Assembly (NCBI RefSeq): GCF_005144715.1
Contig: NZ_SWKR01000001.1
Coordinates: forward strand, 62,001 to 126,000
Source: Sphingomonas baiyangensis
GTDB lineage: Bacteria; Pseudomonadota; Alphaproteobacteria; Sphingomonadales; Sphingomonadaceae
Direction of reading: 5' to 3'
Length of the DNA: 64,000 nt
Of the stretch, positions 31,240 to 39,025 are shown piece after piece (the first letter of the stretch is position 1; each line of letters starts with the position of its first letter). The notes beneath the pieces were generated by a model that searched no databases, had not been told where the DNA came from, and saw only the letters and a program-made list of their open reading frames with translations. Position numbers and translations under genes: made by a program.

Positions 31240-32250
31240 CTACCGCGCGATATAGCGCAACGCCGCTCCCTCACGCACGTCGAGCGCCGCGGCGCAGCCT
31301 TCGTCGAGCAGGATGCCGTTCCCCTCGCGCGCGACGCGGCCATAGGCGCTGACGAAGCCCGCGAGCGATCCCGCCGCCACGATCGCGGGCTCGCCGTCAT
31401 CGGCCAGGCCCGCGAGCGTCGCCGTGCGGCTCTCGGCGATCGAGCGCACTGCGTCGGTGCGCGCGGTCATCGTCGGGCCGCCGTCGAAGATGTCGACATA
31501 GCCTTCATAGGCGAAGCCCTCGTTCTCGAGCATCCGCATCGCCGCGCGGCCCGAAGGGTGCGGCATGCCGATCGCGGCGCGCGCGGTTTCGGTCAGCATC
31601 GCGATATAGATCGGGTGGCGCGGCATCAGATCGGCGATGAACTGGTTGCCGTGCGTCGCGTTGAACTCGTCGGCCTGCTGGAAACCCATGCCGAAGAAGC
31701 GCCCCGCCACGCCATCCCAGAATGGCGAACCGCCCGCCTCGTCGATCACGCCGCGCAATTCGGCGAGGATGCGATCGGCGAAGCGCGCACGGTGCTGCGC
31801 GATGAACAGATAGCGGCTGCGCGCCAGCAGCAGCCCCAGCCCGCCCGCCCGCTCGGCCGGATGCAGGAACAGCCCCCCGACCTCCGAACAGCCCTCCAGA
31901 TCATTGACGAGGTTCAGCGTTTCCGAGCGGAAGGTGCGGCCAAGTTCCTCGCTATGCTTGGTGATCGTGCTCAGCCGGTAGCTGTAGAAAGGCCAGCGCT
32001 GGCCGACCTTGGTGAAGATCTGGCAGGTGCCGCGCACCTCGCCCGTTTCGACATTCTCGAGCACGAGCACGAACAGATCGTCGCGCACGACATCGTCGGT
32101 GGTGGCGAACGCTTCGGCGCTGCGATCGAGCTTGGCCTTCAGCGCGGGCCGGTCGGGCGGCAGGTTGGTGAATCCGCCGCCGGTGAGCTTGGCCATCTCG
32201 TACAGCGGTTGCAGATCGTCGTTGCGCGCGGCGCGGATGCGAAAGCTCAT
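31240..32250 (-). CDS. astA: Arginine N-succinyltransferase
   Basis: A 336-residue GNAT-fold enzyme that transfers succinyl from succinyl-CoA to arginine, step 1 of the ammonia-producing AST pathway. Family strings are MSFRIRAARNDDLQPLYEMA, GGFTNLPPDR, VGQRWPFYSYRLSTITKHSEEL (in parts), EVGGLFLHPAERAGGLG and FFGMGFQQADEFN. The start overlaps the stop of the upstream M20 hydrolase gene by 4 bp (ATGA), so the two form one operon. No astB, astC, astD or astE follows within the window. Confidence 0.94.
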   Translation of the reverse strand: MSFRIRAARNDDLQPLYEMAKLTGGGFTNLPPDRPALKAKLDRSAEAFATTDDVVRDDLFVLVLENVETGEVRGTCQIFTKVGQRWPFYSYRLSTITKHSEELGRTFRSETLNLVNDLEGCSEVGGLFLHPAERAGGLGLLLARSRYLFIAQHRARFADRILAELRGVIDEAGGSPFWDGVAGRFFGMGFQQADEFNATHGNQFIADLMPRHPIYIAMLTETARAAIGMPHPSGRAAMRMLENEGFAYEGYVDIFDGGPTMTARTDAVRSIAESRTATLAGLADDGEPAIVAAGSLAGFVSAYGRVAREGNGILLDEGCAAALDVREGAALRYIAR

Positions 32251-33455
32251 GGGCGGCCCCTCTCGGCGATGCGCAGGATGGTGACCGCGGACAGCGCCGC
32301 GCGTTCGGCGAGGCTCTCGGGTATCATGAACTCGTCGGCCGAATGGATCGCGCCGCCGCGCACGCCCATCGTGTCGACCACGGGCACGCCGGCAGCCGCG
32401 ATGTTGTTGCCGTCGCACACCCCGCCGGTCGATCGCCACGCGACGGGAATGCCGAGATCGGCGCCTGCCGCCTTCACCAGTCCGAACAGCTTCTGCGAAG
32501 CGGGATCGATCGGTTTGGGCGGGCGGTTGAAGCCGCCATGCACCGCGATACGCACGTCATGCGCGGGCGCAACGGCGGCCACCGCCTCGTCGAGCGCGGC
32601 CTGCGCATCGGCGATCGCGGCGGCGTCCGACGGGCGGAAATTGACGCGCAGGATCGCGTGATCGGGAACGACGTTGTTCGGACCCCCGCCCTCGATCCGC
32701 GCGGGATTCACCGCCAGCCCCGCGCGGCCGGCGCGCGCCAGGCGCAGCGCCAGATCGGCGGCGGCGACCACGGCGTTGCGGCCCTCCTCGGGATTGCGCC
32801 CCGCATGCGCGCTGCGGCCACTCACGACGAGCGCGAAATTGCCCGTGCCGCCGCGTGCGCCCGCCAGCGTGCCGTCGGCCAGCGCGGGTTCGTACGTGAG
32901 CGCCGCCACCTTGCCGCGCGCGGTCTGCGCGATGCGATCGGCCGATGCGAGCGAGCCTGTCTCCTCGTCTGAGTTGATGAGCACCTGATAGCCGAGTCGC
33001 GCCGCCGCCGGGCCAGCCTCGATCGCCTTCAGCGCCGCGAGCAGCACCGCGAGCCCACCCTTCATATCGGCGGCGCCGGGGCCGTTCCAGCGCCCGTCGG
33101 GCAGCACGGTGAGCTTCTGGAAGCGGTGATCGACGGGAAACACCGTGTCCATATGACCCGTAAATAGCATCTGTACCGGCGCCTGCGGTCGTACCGTCAC
33201 GAGCAGGTGCCGGCCATGATCGAGCCGCTGCACGCGGCCCTCGCCATCGACCTGCTCGACGGGTTCGGGCGCCACCAGCACCGCGCCGCCGGGCAGCGCC
33301 GAAAAGGCGTCGGCGAGCATTTCTCCCATCCGCGCCACGCCCTTGAGGTTGCGCGTGCCCGAATTGACCGCCACCCACGCCGCCACATGATCGGCGATCG
33401 GCGCGGCCGCGACATGGTCGACGGCGGCGCGTTCGGTGCTGTTGAGACCCTGCAT
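32247..33455 (-). CDS. M20-family metallohydrolase
   Basis: A 402-residue zinc-dependent amidohydrolase/peptidase. Motifs are the first ligand FTGHMDTVFP, the bridging Asp in GPGAADMKGGLAV, the catalytic Glu pair in NSDEETGS, and the dimerisation-domain His in GRSAHAGRNP; a late ligand lies in GAIHSADEFM. ATG 33455 (MQGLNSTERAAVDHV) was preferred; a GTG at 33491 would add 12 residues after a G-rich stretch. Coupling to astA suggests it deacylates an N-acyl amino acid or releases arginine, but relatives in the M20 family include glutamate carboxypeptidases and desuccinylases, so the substrate is open. Confidence 0.88.
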   Translation of the reverse strand: MQGLNSTERAAVDHVAAAPIADHVAAWVAVNSGTRNLKGVARMGEMLADAFSALPGGAVLVAPEPVEQVDGEGRVQRLDHGRHLLVTVRPQAPVQMLFTGHMDTVFPVDHRFQKLTVLPDGRWNGPGAADMKGGLAVLLAALKAIEAGPAAARLGYQVLINSDEETGSLASADRIAQTARGKVAALTYEPALADGTLAGARGGTGNFALVVSGRSAHAGRNPEEGRNAVVAAADLALRLARAGRAGLAVNPARIEGGGPNNVVPDHAILRVNFRPSDAAAIADAQAALDEAVAAVAPAHDVRIAVHGGFNRPPKPIDPASQKLFGLVKAAGADLGIPVAWRSTGGVCDGNNIAAAGVPVVDTMGVRGGAIHSADEFMIPESLAERAALSAVTILRIAERGRP

Positions 33456-33509
33456 GGCGGCTTGGGTAGCGTGCACCGCCTTGCGCGTCACCCCCCGCCC
33501 CCGGGCGCG

Positions 33510-34172
33510 TCAGGCCAGTTCGGCGCGAACCTCGATCGCACGGGCGAATACCGCCTCGAACATCGCAGGCGTCAGCCGCCCGGTATTCTGGTTGTAGCGC
33601 GAGCAGTGATAGCTATCGATCAGCACCTGCCCGCCCGGCATGCGGTGTTCGGCAAGATGGCCGAACTTGGCCTTGGGCAGCTTGCCGCCCAAAACCTTGA
33701 CTGCCGACTGGTGCGCGATCTGGCCCAGCGCCACGAAGATCCGTGGCTGCGGCAGCGCGGCGATCTGCCCTTCGAGAAACGGACGGCAGGTGCGGATCTC
33801 TTCGGGCGTCGGCTTGTTCTCGGGAGGCAGGCACTTGACCGCGTTGATGATGATCGCGCCCTCGAGCCGCAGCGTATCGTCGGGCCGCGCTTCATAGGTG
33901 CCGCTCGCGAGCCCGAACTTGGCGAGCGTGTCGAACAGCAGCACGCCGGCATGATCGCCGGTGAAGGGCCGCCCGGTACGGTTGGCGCCATGCTTGCCCG
34001 GCGCCAGCCCGACGATCGCCAGCCACGCATCGGGATCGCCGAACGCATTGACTGGCGCATTCCACCAGTCGGGATATTCGATGCGCAGCGCCTCGCGAAA
34101 CGCGACGAGGCGGGGGCAGCGCGGGCAATCGCGCGGCGGTTCGGATGCGGGAAGCGGGCTTGGCGCGAACAT
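33510..34172 (-). CDS. Uracil-DNA glycosylase, family 5 (UdgB)-like
   Basis: A 220-residue DNA-repair glycosylase. The motif-1 region GLAPGKHGANRTGRPFTGDH (about 51-70) is characteristic of family 5 rather than families 1 or 4. 4Fe-4S cysteines are suggested by CPRCPRL at the N-terminus plus later Cys in VKCLPP and RTCRPF. The later DNA-contact motif is SYHCSRYNQNTG, with the His in the expected place. ATG 34172 (MFAPSPLP) was chosen; upstream residues in the longer frame are antisense to folK. It is divergent from folK, with 23 bp between the start codons. Confidence 0.9.
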   Translation of the reverse strand: MFAPSPLPASEPPRDCPRCPRLVAFREALRIEYPDWWNAPVNAFGDPDAWLAIVGLAPGKHGANRTGRPFTGDHAGVLLFDTLAKFGLASGTYEARPDDTLRLEGAIIINAVKCLPPENKPTPEEIRTCRPFLEGQIAALPQPRIFVALGQIAHQSAVKVLGGKLPKAKFGHLAEHRMPGGQVLIDSYHCSRYNQNTGRLTPAMFEAVFARAIEVRAELA

Positions 34173-34195
34173 CCATGCGCGATAGGCGCAGCGGC

Positions 34196-34693
34196 ATGGC
34201 GCCGGCAACCTATCTGATCGCGCTCGGATCGAACCGGCGCGGGCGCATGGGCGCACCGCGCGCGATGGTGGCAGCGGCGATCGCGGCGCTGCCAGGGCAG
34301 GTGATAGCGGCCGCACGCGTGATCGAGACACCGCCGCTCGGCCCTTCGAACCGCCGCTATGCCAATGGCGCGGCGCTGGTCGAATCCACGCTCGCGCCGC
34401 CTGCGATGCTCGCCGCGCTCAAGGCGATCGAACGCGATTTCGGCCGCCGGCGCGGCCAGCGCTGGGGCGCGCGTGTGATCGACTGCGACATCATCCTGTG
34501 GTCGGGCGGCAGCTGGGCCTCGCACGGCCTCGCCATCCCGCACCCGGCGTTCCGCGCGCGCCGCTTCGTACTCGATCCGGCAGCCGCGCTCGCGCCGCGC
34601 TGGCGCGATCCGGCGAGCGGGCTCACGCTTGCGCAGCTCGCCGCGCGCCTGCGCACGTCGCGACCGGTTGACCCCGGCGGCGCGCGATCATAG
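34196..34693 (+). CDS. folK: 2-amino-4-hydroxy-6-hydroxymethyldihydropteridine diphosphokinase
   Basis: A 165-residue pyrophosphokinase of folate synthesis. Family landmarks are YLIALGSNRRGR near the N-terminus, IETPPLGPSNRRYANGAALV, LKAIERDFGRRRGQRWGARV with the basic ATP site, and DCDIILW; PHPAFRARRFVLDP is the HP-F-RxFVL motif. ATG 34196 gives the family-like start; ATG 34175 would add 7 residues. It is followed by tRNA-Lys 13 bp after the stop and diverges from the uracil-DNA glycosylase gene. Confidence 0.94.
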   Translation: MAPATYLIALGSNRRGRMGAPRAMVAAAIAALPGQVIAAARVIETPPLGPSNRRYANGAALVESTLAPPAMLAALKAIERDFGRRRGQRWGARVIDCDIILWSGGSWASHGLAIPHPAFRARRFVLDPAAALAPRWRDPASGLTLAQLAARLRTSRPVDPGGARS

Positions 34694-34705
34694 GTGCAGC
34701 CGCGC

Positions 34706-34781
34706 GGGCCCTTAGCTCAGTCGGTAGAGCAACTGACTTTTAATCAGTAGGTCGCTGGTTCGAACCCAGCAGGGCTCACCA
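34706..34781 (+). tRNA. tRNA-Lys (anticodon TTT)
   Basis: A 76-nt cloverleaf: acceptor GGGCCCT pairs with AGGGCTC (one G-T pair); D-loop AGCTCAGTCGGTAGAGC; anticodon arm CTGACTTTTAATCAG with TTT; T-arm GCTGGTTCGAACCCAGC; discriminator A and an encoded CCA. It lies between folK and ssb. Confidence 0.98.
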
Positions 34782-34915
34782 TCCATGGAAATGCGGTTGC
34801 CACGGCGCCGCCGGTTGCGATCGATGCAATAAAGCGCCGCGCGCAGCCTTTCGATCGCGGCACGCCGTAAAATCCGCCCGCCAATGGCTGGTCATTGGCG
34901 AGCGAACGATGTTCG

Positions 34916-35452
34916 TCAGAACGGCACGTCGTCGTCGAGATCGTCGGCGAAGCCGCCACCGCTGCGGCTGCCGCTACCGCCGCCATATCCACCACCGCTG
35001 CCGCCGCCGCGCGACGAGGACTGGCCGGCGAAGTCGCCGCCGCCGCCCCAGTCGTCACCGCCGCGCGATCCGTCGCCGCCACCGCCGCCGCCTTGGCCCG
35101 GCGCACCGTCGAGCATCGTCAGCACGCTGTTGAAGCCTTGCAGCACGATCTCGGTCGAATAGCGGTCCTGCCCCTGCTGGTCCTGCCATTTGCGCGTCTG
35201 GAGTGCACCTTCGATATAGACCTTGCTGCCCTTGCGCAGATAGCGCTCGGCGACGTTCGCGAGGCCCTCGTTGAAGATCGCCACCGAATGCCATTCGGTC
35301 TTTTCCTTGCGCTCGCCGCTGTTGCGATCCTTCCAGCTTTCCGAGGTCGCGATGCGCAGGTTCACCACCTTGCCGCCGTTCGAGAAGCTGCGCGATTCGG
35401 GATCGCGGCCGAGATTGCCCACGAGAATGACTTTGTTGACGCTGCCGGCCAT
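34916..35452 (-). CDS. ssb: Single-stranded DNA-binding protein
   Basis: A 178-residue SSB. The N-terminal OB fold (1-110) has [47 protein letters not shown] and the [11 protein letters not shown] strand. A Gly/Ser/Arg-rich linker (about 118-168) follows. The acidic tip DDLDDDVPF at the C-terminus is the docking site for repair and replication partners. It starts at an ATG with divergent DUF4169 nearby. It coats single-stranded DNA as a tetramer in replication, repair and recombination. Confidence 0.97.
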   Translation of the reverse strand: MAGSVNKVILVGNLGRDPESRSFSNGGKVVNLRIATSESWKDRNSGERKEKTEWHSVAIFNEGLANVAERYLRKGSKVYIEGALQTRKWQDQQGQDRYSTEIVLQGFNSVLTMLDGAPGQGGGGGGDGSRGGDDWGGGGDFAGQSSSRGGGSGGGYGGGSGSRSGGGFADDLDDDVPF

Positions 35453-35522
35453 GTCCGCTCCGCTTGTCTGGATGGGCGCCGGTGGTTGCCGGCGCGGGAT
35501 ATCGCGCTACCTTTGGAAGCCC

Positions 35523-35702
35523 ATGGCCGACATCGTCAATCTCAATCGCGCACGCAAGGCCAAGGCGCGCGCCGCGCGCGTGGCGCAAGCCGATGCCAAC
35601 CGCATCGCGCATGGCCGCACGCGCGCCGAACGCGAAGCCGCCGCCGCCGAGGAAGCGCGGCGCAGTGCATTGCTCGACGGCGCGAAACGCTCCGACGACT
35701 AG
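35523..35702 (+). CDS. DUF4169-family small protein
   Basis: A 59-residue, highly charged helical protein: MADIVNLNRARKAKARAARV opens it, followed by Ala/Arg/Glu-rich helix and SDD at the end. The MxDIVNLRxxRKxxxR pattern is that of DUF4169, a short alphaproteobacterial family of unknown function. The start codon at 35523 is the only one giving that N-terminus. It lies between ssb (divergent) and pgi (66 bp downstream, same strand). Confidence 0.78.
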   Translation: MADIVNLNRARKAKARAARVAQADANRIAHGRTRAEREAAAAEEARRSALLDGAKRSDD

Positions 35703-35768
35703 GGTAGCGACTGGCCTTCGCGCTGCCCATCGACTAGGCCGCGCGCAACTCGTTCCGGGAGAACCCCC

Positions 35769-37262
35769 ATGCCCGTACCCGACTGGTCGCCGATCGAATC
35801 GGCACCCCGCCCCACGCTCACCGAACTCTTCGCCGCCGACGACAACCGCCTTGCGGCGCTGGCGCACGACGTGGCGGGCATCCAATTCGACTTTGCCAAG
35901 ACGCACCTGACGCCCGATCTGGTCTCGGCCTTTGCCACGCTCGCCGAGCAGGCTGGCTTCGCCGACAAGCGCGCCGCGCTGTTCGGCGGCGAGGCGGTGA
36001 ACGTCACCGAAGGCCGCGCCGCCGAGCACACTGCCGAGCGTGGCGAGGGCGCGGCCGCCAGCGTCGATCGCGCGCGCGCGCAGCACCAGCGGATGCGCGC
36101 GGTGATCGACGCGATCGAGGCCGAGGCGTTCGGCCCCATCCGCCATGTGCTGCACATCGGCATCGGCGGTTCGGCGCTCGGCCCCGAACTGCTCGTCTCT
36201 GCGCTGGGGCATGAAGGCATGCGCTACGACGTGGCGATCGTCTCGAACGTCGATGGCGTTGCGCTCGAGACCGCGCTCGACCAGTTCGACCCCGAAGCCA
36301 CGCTGATCGCGGTCGCCTCCAAGACCTTCACCACCACCGAGACGATGCTCAACGCCGAAAGCGCGCTCGGCTGGCTGGCCGAGGCTGGCGTCGACGATCC
36401 CTATGGCCGCGTGATCGCGCTCACCGCCAATCCCGAAAAGGCCGTCGAATGGGGCGTCGACGAGACGCGCATCCTGCCCTTCAGCGACAGCGTGGGCGGG
36501 CGCTACTCGCTCTGGTCGTCGATCGGCTTTCCCGCCGCGATGGCGCTTGGCTGGGACGCGTTCGAGGAGCTGCTCGAAGGCGCCGCCGCGATGGACCGGC
36601 ATTTCCGCCTGACCGAGCCGACGGGCAATGTGGCGATGCTCGCCGCGTTCGCCGACCTCTACTACACGCAGGTGCGCGGCGCCGAGACGCGCGGCGTGTT
36701 CGCCTATGACGAGCGGCTGGCGCTGCTGCCGAGCTATCTACAGCAGCTCGAGATGGAATCGAACGGCAAGTCGGTAACGGCCGAGGGCGCGCCGCTGGGG
36801 CGCCCATCGGCGGCGATCACCTGGGGCGGCGTCGGCACCGATGCGCAGCATGCGGTGTTCCAGCTGCTGCACCAGGGCACGCATCTGGTGCCCGTCGAAT
36901 TCGTCGCGGTGCGCGAGGGCGGCGACGCGCTATCCGAGGCGCATCACCGCCAGCTGCTGCTCAACGCCTTCGCGCAGGGCGCCGCGCTGATGGCGGGCAA
37001 GCCGCACGAAGACGGCGCGCGCGCCTATCCGGGCAACCGGCCTTCGACGACATTGTTGCTCGACACGCTCGATGCGCGGACGCTGGGTGCGCTGATCGCC
37101 TTCTACGAGCACCGCACCTTCACCAACGCCGCGCTGCTCGGGATCAACCCGTTCGACCAGTTCGGCGTCGAGCTGGGCAAGGAGATGGCGAAGGCCGCCG
37201 ATGCCGGCGATCTCGACTTCGACGCATCCACCAACGAACTGATTCGGCTGGCGCTGGGCTGA
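35769..37262 (+). CDS. pgi: Glucose-6-phosphate isomerase
   Basis: A 497-residue enzyme interconverting glucose-6-P and fructose-6-P. Sugar-phosphate motifs are HIGIGGSALGPELL (about 130), VASKTFTTTETMLNA, and FSDSVGGRYSLWSSIG. The catalytic Glu lies in LQQLEMESNGKS, and the conserved His in GTDAQHAVFQLLHQGTH. The Lys-containing C-terminal NPFDQFGVELGKEMA is the signature 2 region. GGGAGAA lies before the ATG. A hairpin follows 14 bp downstream. Confidence 0.97.
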   Translation: MPVPDWSPIESAPRPTLTELFAADDNRLAALAHDVAGIQFDFAKTHLTPDLVSAFATLAEQAGFADKRAALFGGEAVNVTEGRAAEHTAERGEGAAASVDRARAQHQRMRAVIDAIEAEAFGPIRHVLHIGIGGSALGPELLVSALGHEGMRYDVAIVSNVDGVALETALDQFDPEATLIAVASKTFTTTETMLNAESALGWLAEAGVDDPYGRVIALTANPEKAVEWGVDETRILPFSDSVGGRYSLWSSIGFPAAMALGWDAFEELLEGAAAMDRHFRLTEPTGNVAMLAAFADLYYTQVRGAETRGVFAYDERLALLPSYLQQLEMESNGKSVTAEGAPLGRPSAAITWGGVGTDAQHAVFQLLHQGTHLVPVEFVAVREGGDALSEAHHRQLLLNAFAQGAALMAGKPHEDGARAYPGNRPSTTLLLDTLDARTLGALIAFYEHRTFTNAALLGINPFDQFGVELGKEMAKAADAGDLDFDASTNELIRLALG

Positions 37263-37276
37263 GGATAACTCTCTTC

Positions 37277-37309
37277 CTCGTCACTCCGGACCTGTTCCGG
37301 GGCGACGAG
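37277..37309. repeat. Hairpin repeat after pgi
   Basis: CTCGTC (37277-37282) pairs with GACGAG (37304-37309), and CCGGA with TCCGG inside (apart from single-base bulges). The inner part resembles the CACCCCGGAT repeat at 22098-22121. It may slow transcription between pgi and gor, but no T-run follows. Confidence 0.5.
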
Positions 37310-37358
37310 AGATTTAGCAGGCATCTCCGACGAGAGTGGCCGATGGAAGGACGCGACG

Positions 37359-38708
37359 ATGGCGGAATACGACTATGACCTGTTCGTCATCGGCGCGGGA
37401 TCGGGCGGCGTGCGCGCGGCGCGCGTGTCGGCCGCGCACGGCGCCAGGGTGGCGATCGCCGAGGAATATCGCGTCGGCGGCACCTGCGTGATCCGCGGCT
37501 GCGTGCCCAAGAAGCTGCTCGTCTACGGCGCGCATTTCGCCGAGGACCTGCGCGACGCGCGCCATTTCGGCTGGGACGTGCCCGAGCAGTGCGCGTTCAG
37601 CTGGCCGCGCCTGCGCGACAATGTGCTCGCCGAGGTCGATCGCATCAACGGCGCCTATACCAGCACGCTCGAGAGCCATTCGGTCGAGATCATCCCGCAT
37701 CGCGCGACGATCGCGGGACCGAACGAGGTGCTGCTCGCCGACGGGCGGACGGTCACCGCCGAGCGCATCCTCGTCGCGGTGGGCGCGCGGCCGCACGTAC
37801 CCTCCTGCCCCGGCCACGAGCATGGCATCACCTCGAACGAGGCGTTCCATCTGGAAGCCGTGCCCAAGCGCATCCTGATCGCAGGTGCTGGCTATATCGC
37901 CAACGAGTTCGCGGGCATCTTCCACCAGCTCGGCGCGCATGTGACGCTCATCAACCGCACCGACGTGATCCTGCGCGGTTACGACGAATCGATCCGCGAC
38001 CGGCTGCTCCAGATTTCGATGACCAAGGGCATCGAATTCCGCTTCAACGCCGAGTTCGCCGGCATCGAGAAGCAGGACGATGGCTGCCTCAAGGTATCGA
38101 TGTCGAACCATGAGCCGATCACCGTCGATTGCGTGATGTTCGCCACCGGCCGTGTGCCCAATACCGAGGGTCTGGGCGTCGAGAATGCCGGCATCCAGCT
38201 CGACGAGAAGGGCGCGATCCCCGTCGACGAAGACAGCCGCACGACGTGCGAGAGCATCTGGGCAGTGGGCGACGTCACCAACCGCGTCCAGCTGACGCCC
38301 GTCGCCATCCGCGAGGGACAGGCCTTTGCCGATACCGTCTTCGGCGGCAAGCCGACGCGTGTCGATTACGGCTGCATCCCATCGGCGGTTTTCAGCCATC
38401 CGCCGATGGCGGGCGTCGGCATGACCGAGAGCGAGGCCAAGACCAAACTCGGTTCGGTCAAGGTCTATACCTCGGATTTCCGCGCGATGAAGAACGTGCT
38501 CGCCGGCCGCAACGAGCGCGCGCTGTACAAGATGATCTGCGACGGCGATTCGGGCCGCGTGGTGGGGCTGCACATGATCGGCCCCGACGCGCCCGAGATA
38601 CTCCAGGCGGCAGCGATCGCGGTGAAGGCGGGGCTGACCAAGGACGCGTTCGATGCCACCGTCGCGCTGCATCCCTCGATGGCCGAGGAACTGGTGCTGA
38701 TGCGCTGA
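37359..38708 (+). CDS. gor: Glutathione-disulfide reductase
   Basis: A 449-residue FAD/NADPH oxidoreductase that keeps glutathione reduced. The FAD fold starts at VIGAGSGGVRAA (about 7-18); the redox-active disulfide is GGTCVIRGCVPKK (about 41-53). The NAD(P) fold is AGAGYIANEFAG. The second FAD motif is SIWAVGDVTNR. The His-Pro catalytic pair is in LHPSMAEEL near the C-terminus. The GGTC(x4)C spacing and C-terminus favour glutathione over dihydrolipoyl substrates. It stands between a repeat and feoA on the same strand. Confidence 0.94.
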   Translation: MAEYDYDLFVIGAGSGGVRAARVSAAHGARVAIAEEYRVGGTCVIRGCVPKKLLVYGAHFAEDLRDARHFGWDVPEQCAFSWPRLRDNVLAEVDRINGAYTSTLESHSVEIIPHRATIAGPNEVLLADGRTVTAERILVAVGARPHVPSCPGHEHGITSNEAFHLEAVPKRILIAGAGYIANEFAGIFHQLGAHVTLINRTDVILRGYDESIRDRLLQISMTKGIEFRFNAEFAGIEKQDDGCLKVSMSNHEPITVDCVMFATGRVPNTEGLGVENAGIQLDEKGAIPVDEDSRTTCESIWAVGDVTNRVQLTPVAIREGQAFADTVFGGKPTRVDYGCIPSAVFSHPPMAGVGMTESEAKTKLGSVKVYTSDFRAMKNVLAGRNERALYKMICDGDSGRVVGLHMIGPDAPEILQAAAIAVKAGLTKDAFDATVALHPSMAEELVLMR

Positions 38709-38756
38709 GAGCGCGCAATACCCCTCGTAGATTGGGGATGGTGTTTGCGGGCGGTT

Positions 38757-38775
38757 ATTGATAATCGCTCGCAAT
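38757..38775 (+). promoter_or_regulatory. Candidate Fur box overlapping the feoA start
   Basis: ATTGATAAT-C-GCTCGCAAT is a 19-bp imperfect palindrome (outer ATTG/CAAT exact). The left half contains TGATAAT, the perfect Fur half-site consensus; the right half is degenerate. It overlaps the feoA ATG (38774), which has no Shine-Dalgarno. It fits iron repression of feoAB. Confidence 0.4.
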
Positions 38776-39025
38776 GCTATCCCCGACCTTCCCCCTGTCG
38801 CGGCTCGCGCCCGAGCAGCGCGGCACGATCGAATCGGTCGATTGGGCGGCGCTCAGCGAACCCGAGGCCAAGCGGCTGCGCGAGTTCGGCATCGATGACG
38901 GCGTGGCGGTCGAGATGGTGCATCGCGCCACGCTCGGCGGCGGGCCGATTGCCTGTCGCATCGGCCGCATGACGGTAGCGCTGCGCCGCCGCGTCGCCGA
39001 TGCGGTGCATGTGGTGCCCGCATGA
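38774..39025 (+). CDS. feoA: Ferrous iron transport protein A
   Basis: An 83-residue SH3-like cytoplasmic protein required for FeoB-driven Fe2+ uptake. PLSRLAPEQRGTIESVD opens it; LREFGIDDGVAVEMVHRATLGG and the closing RRRVADAVHVVP match FeoA. No Shine-Dalgarno precedes the ATG, so it may be leaderless or weakly translated. The last codons overlap feoB (ATGA), the usual arrangement. Iron limitation is the expected signal. Confidence 0.9.
   Translation: MLSPTFPLSRLAPEQRGTIESVDWAALSEPEAKRLREFGIDDGVAVEMVHRATLGGGPIACRIGRMTVALRRRVADAVHVVPA

Noticed and set aside
34884..35162. Pro-rich small ORF on the plus strand
   Set aside because: Mirror of the Gly-rich linker of ssb.
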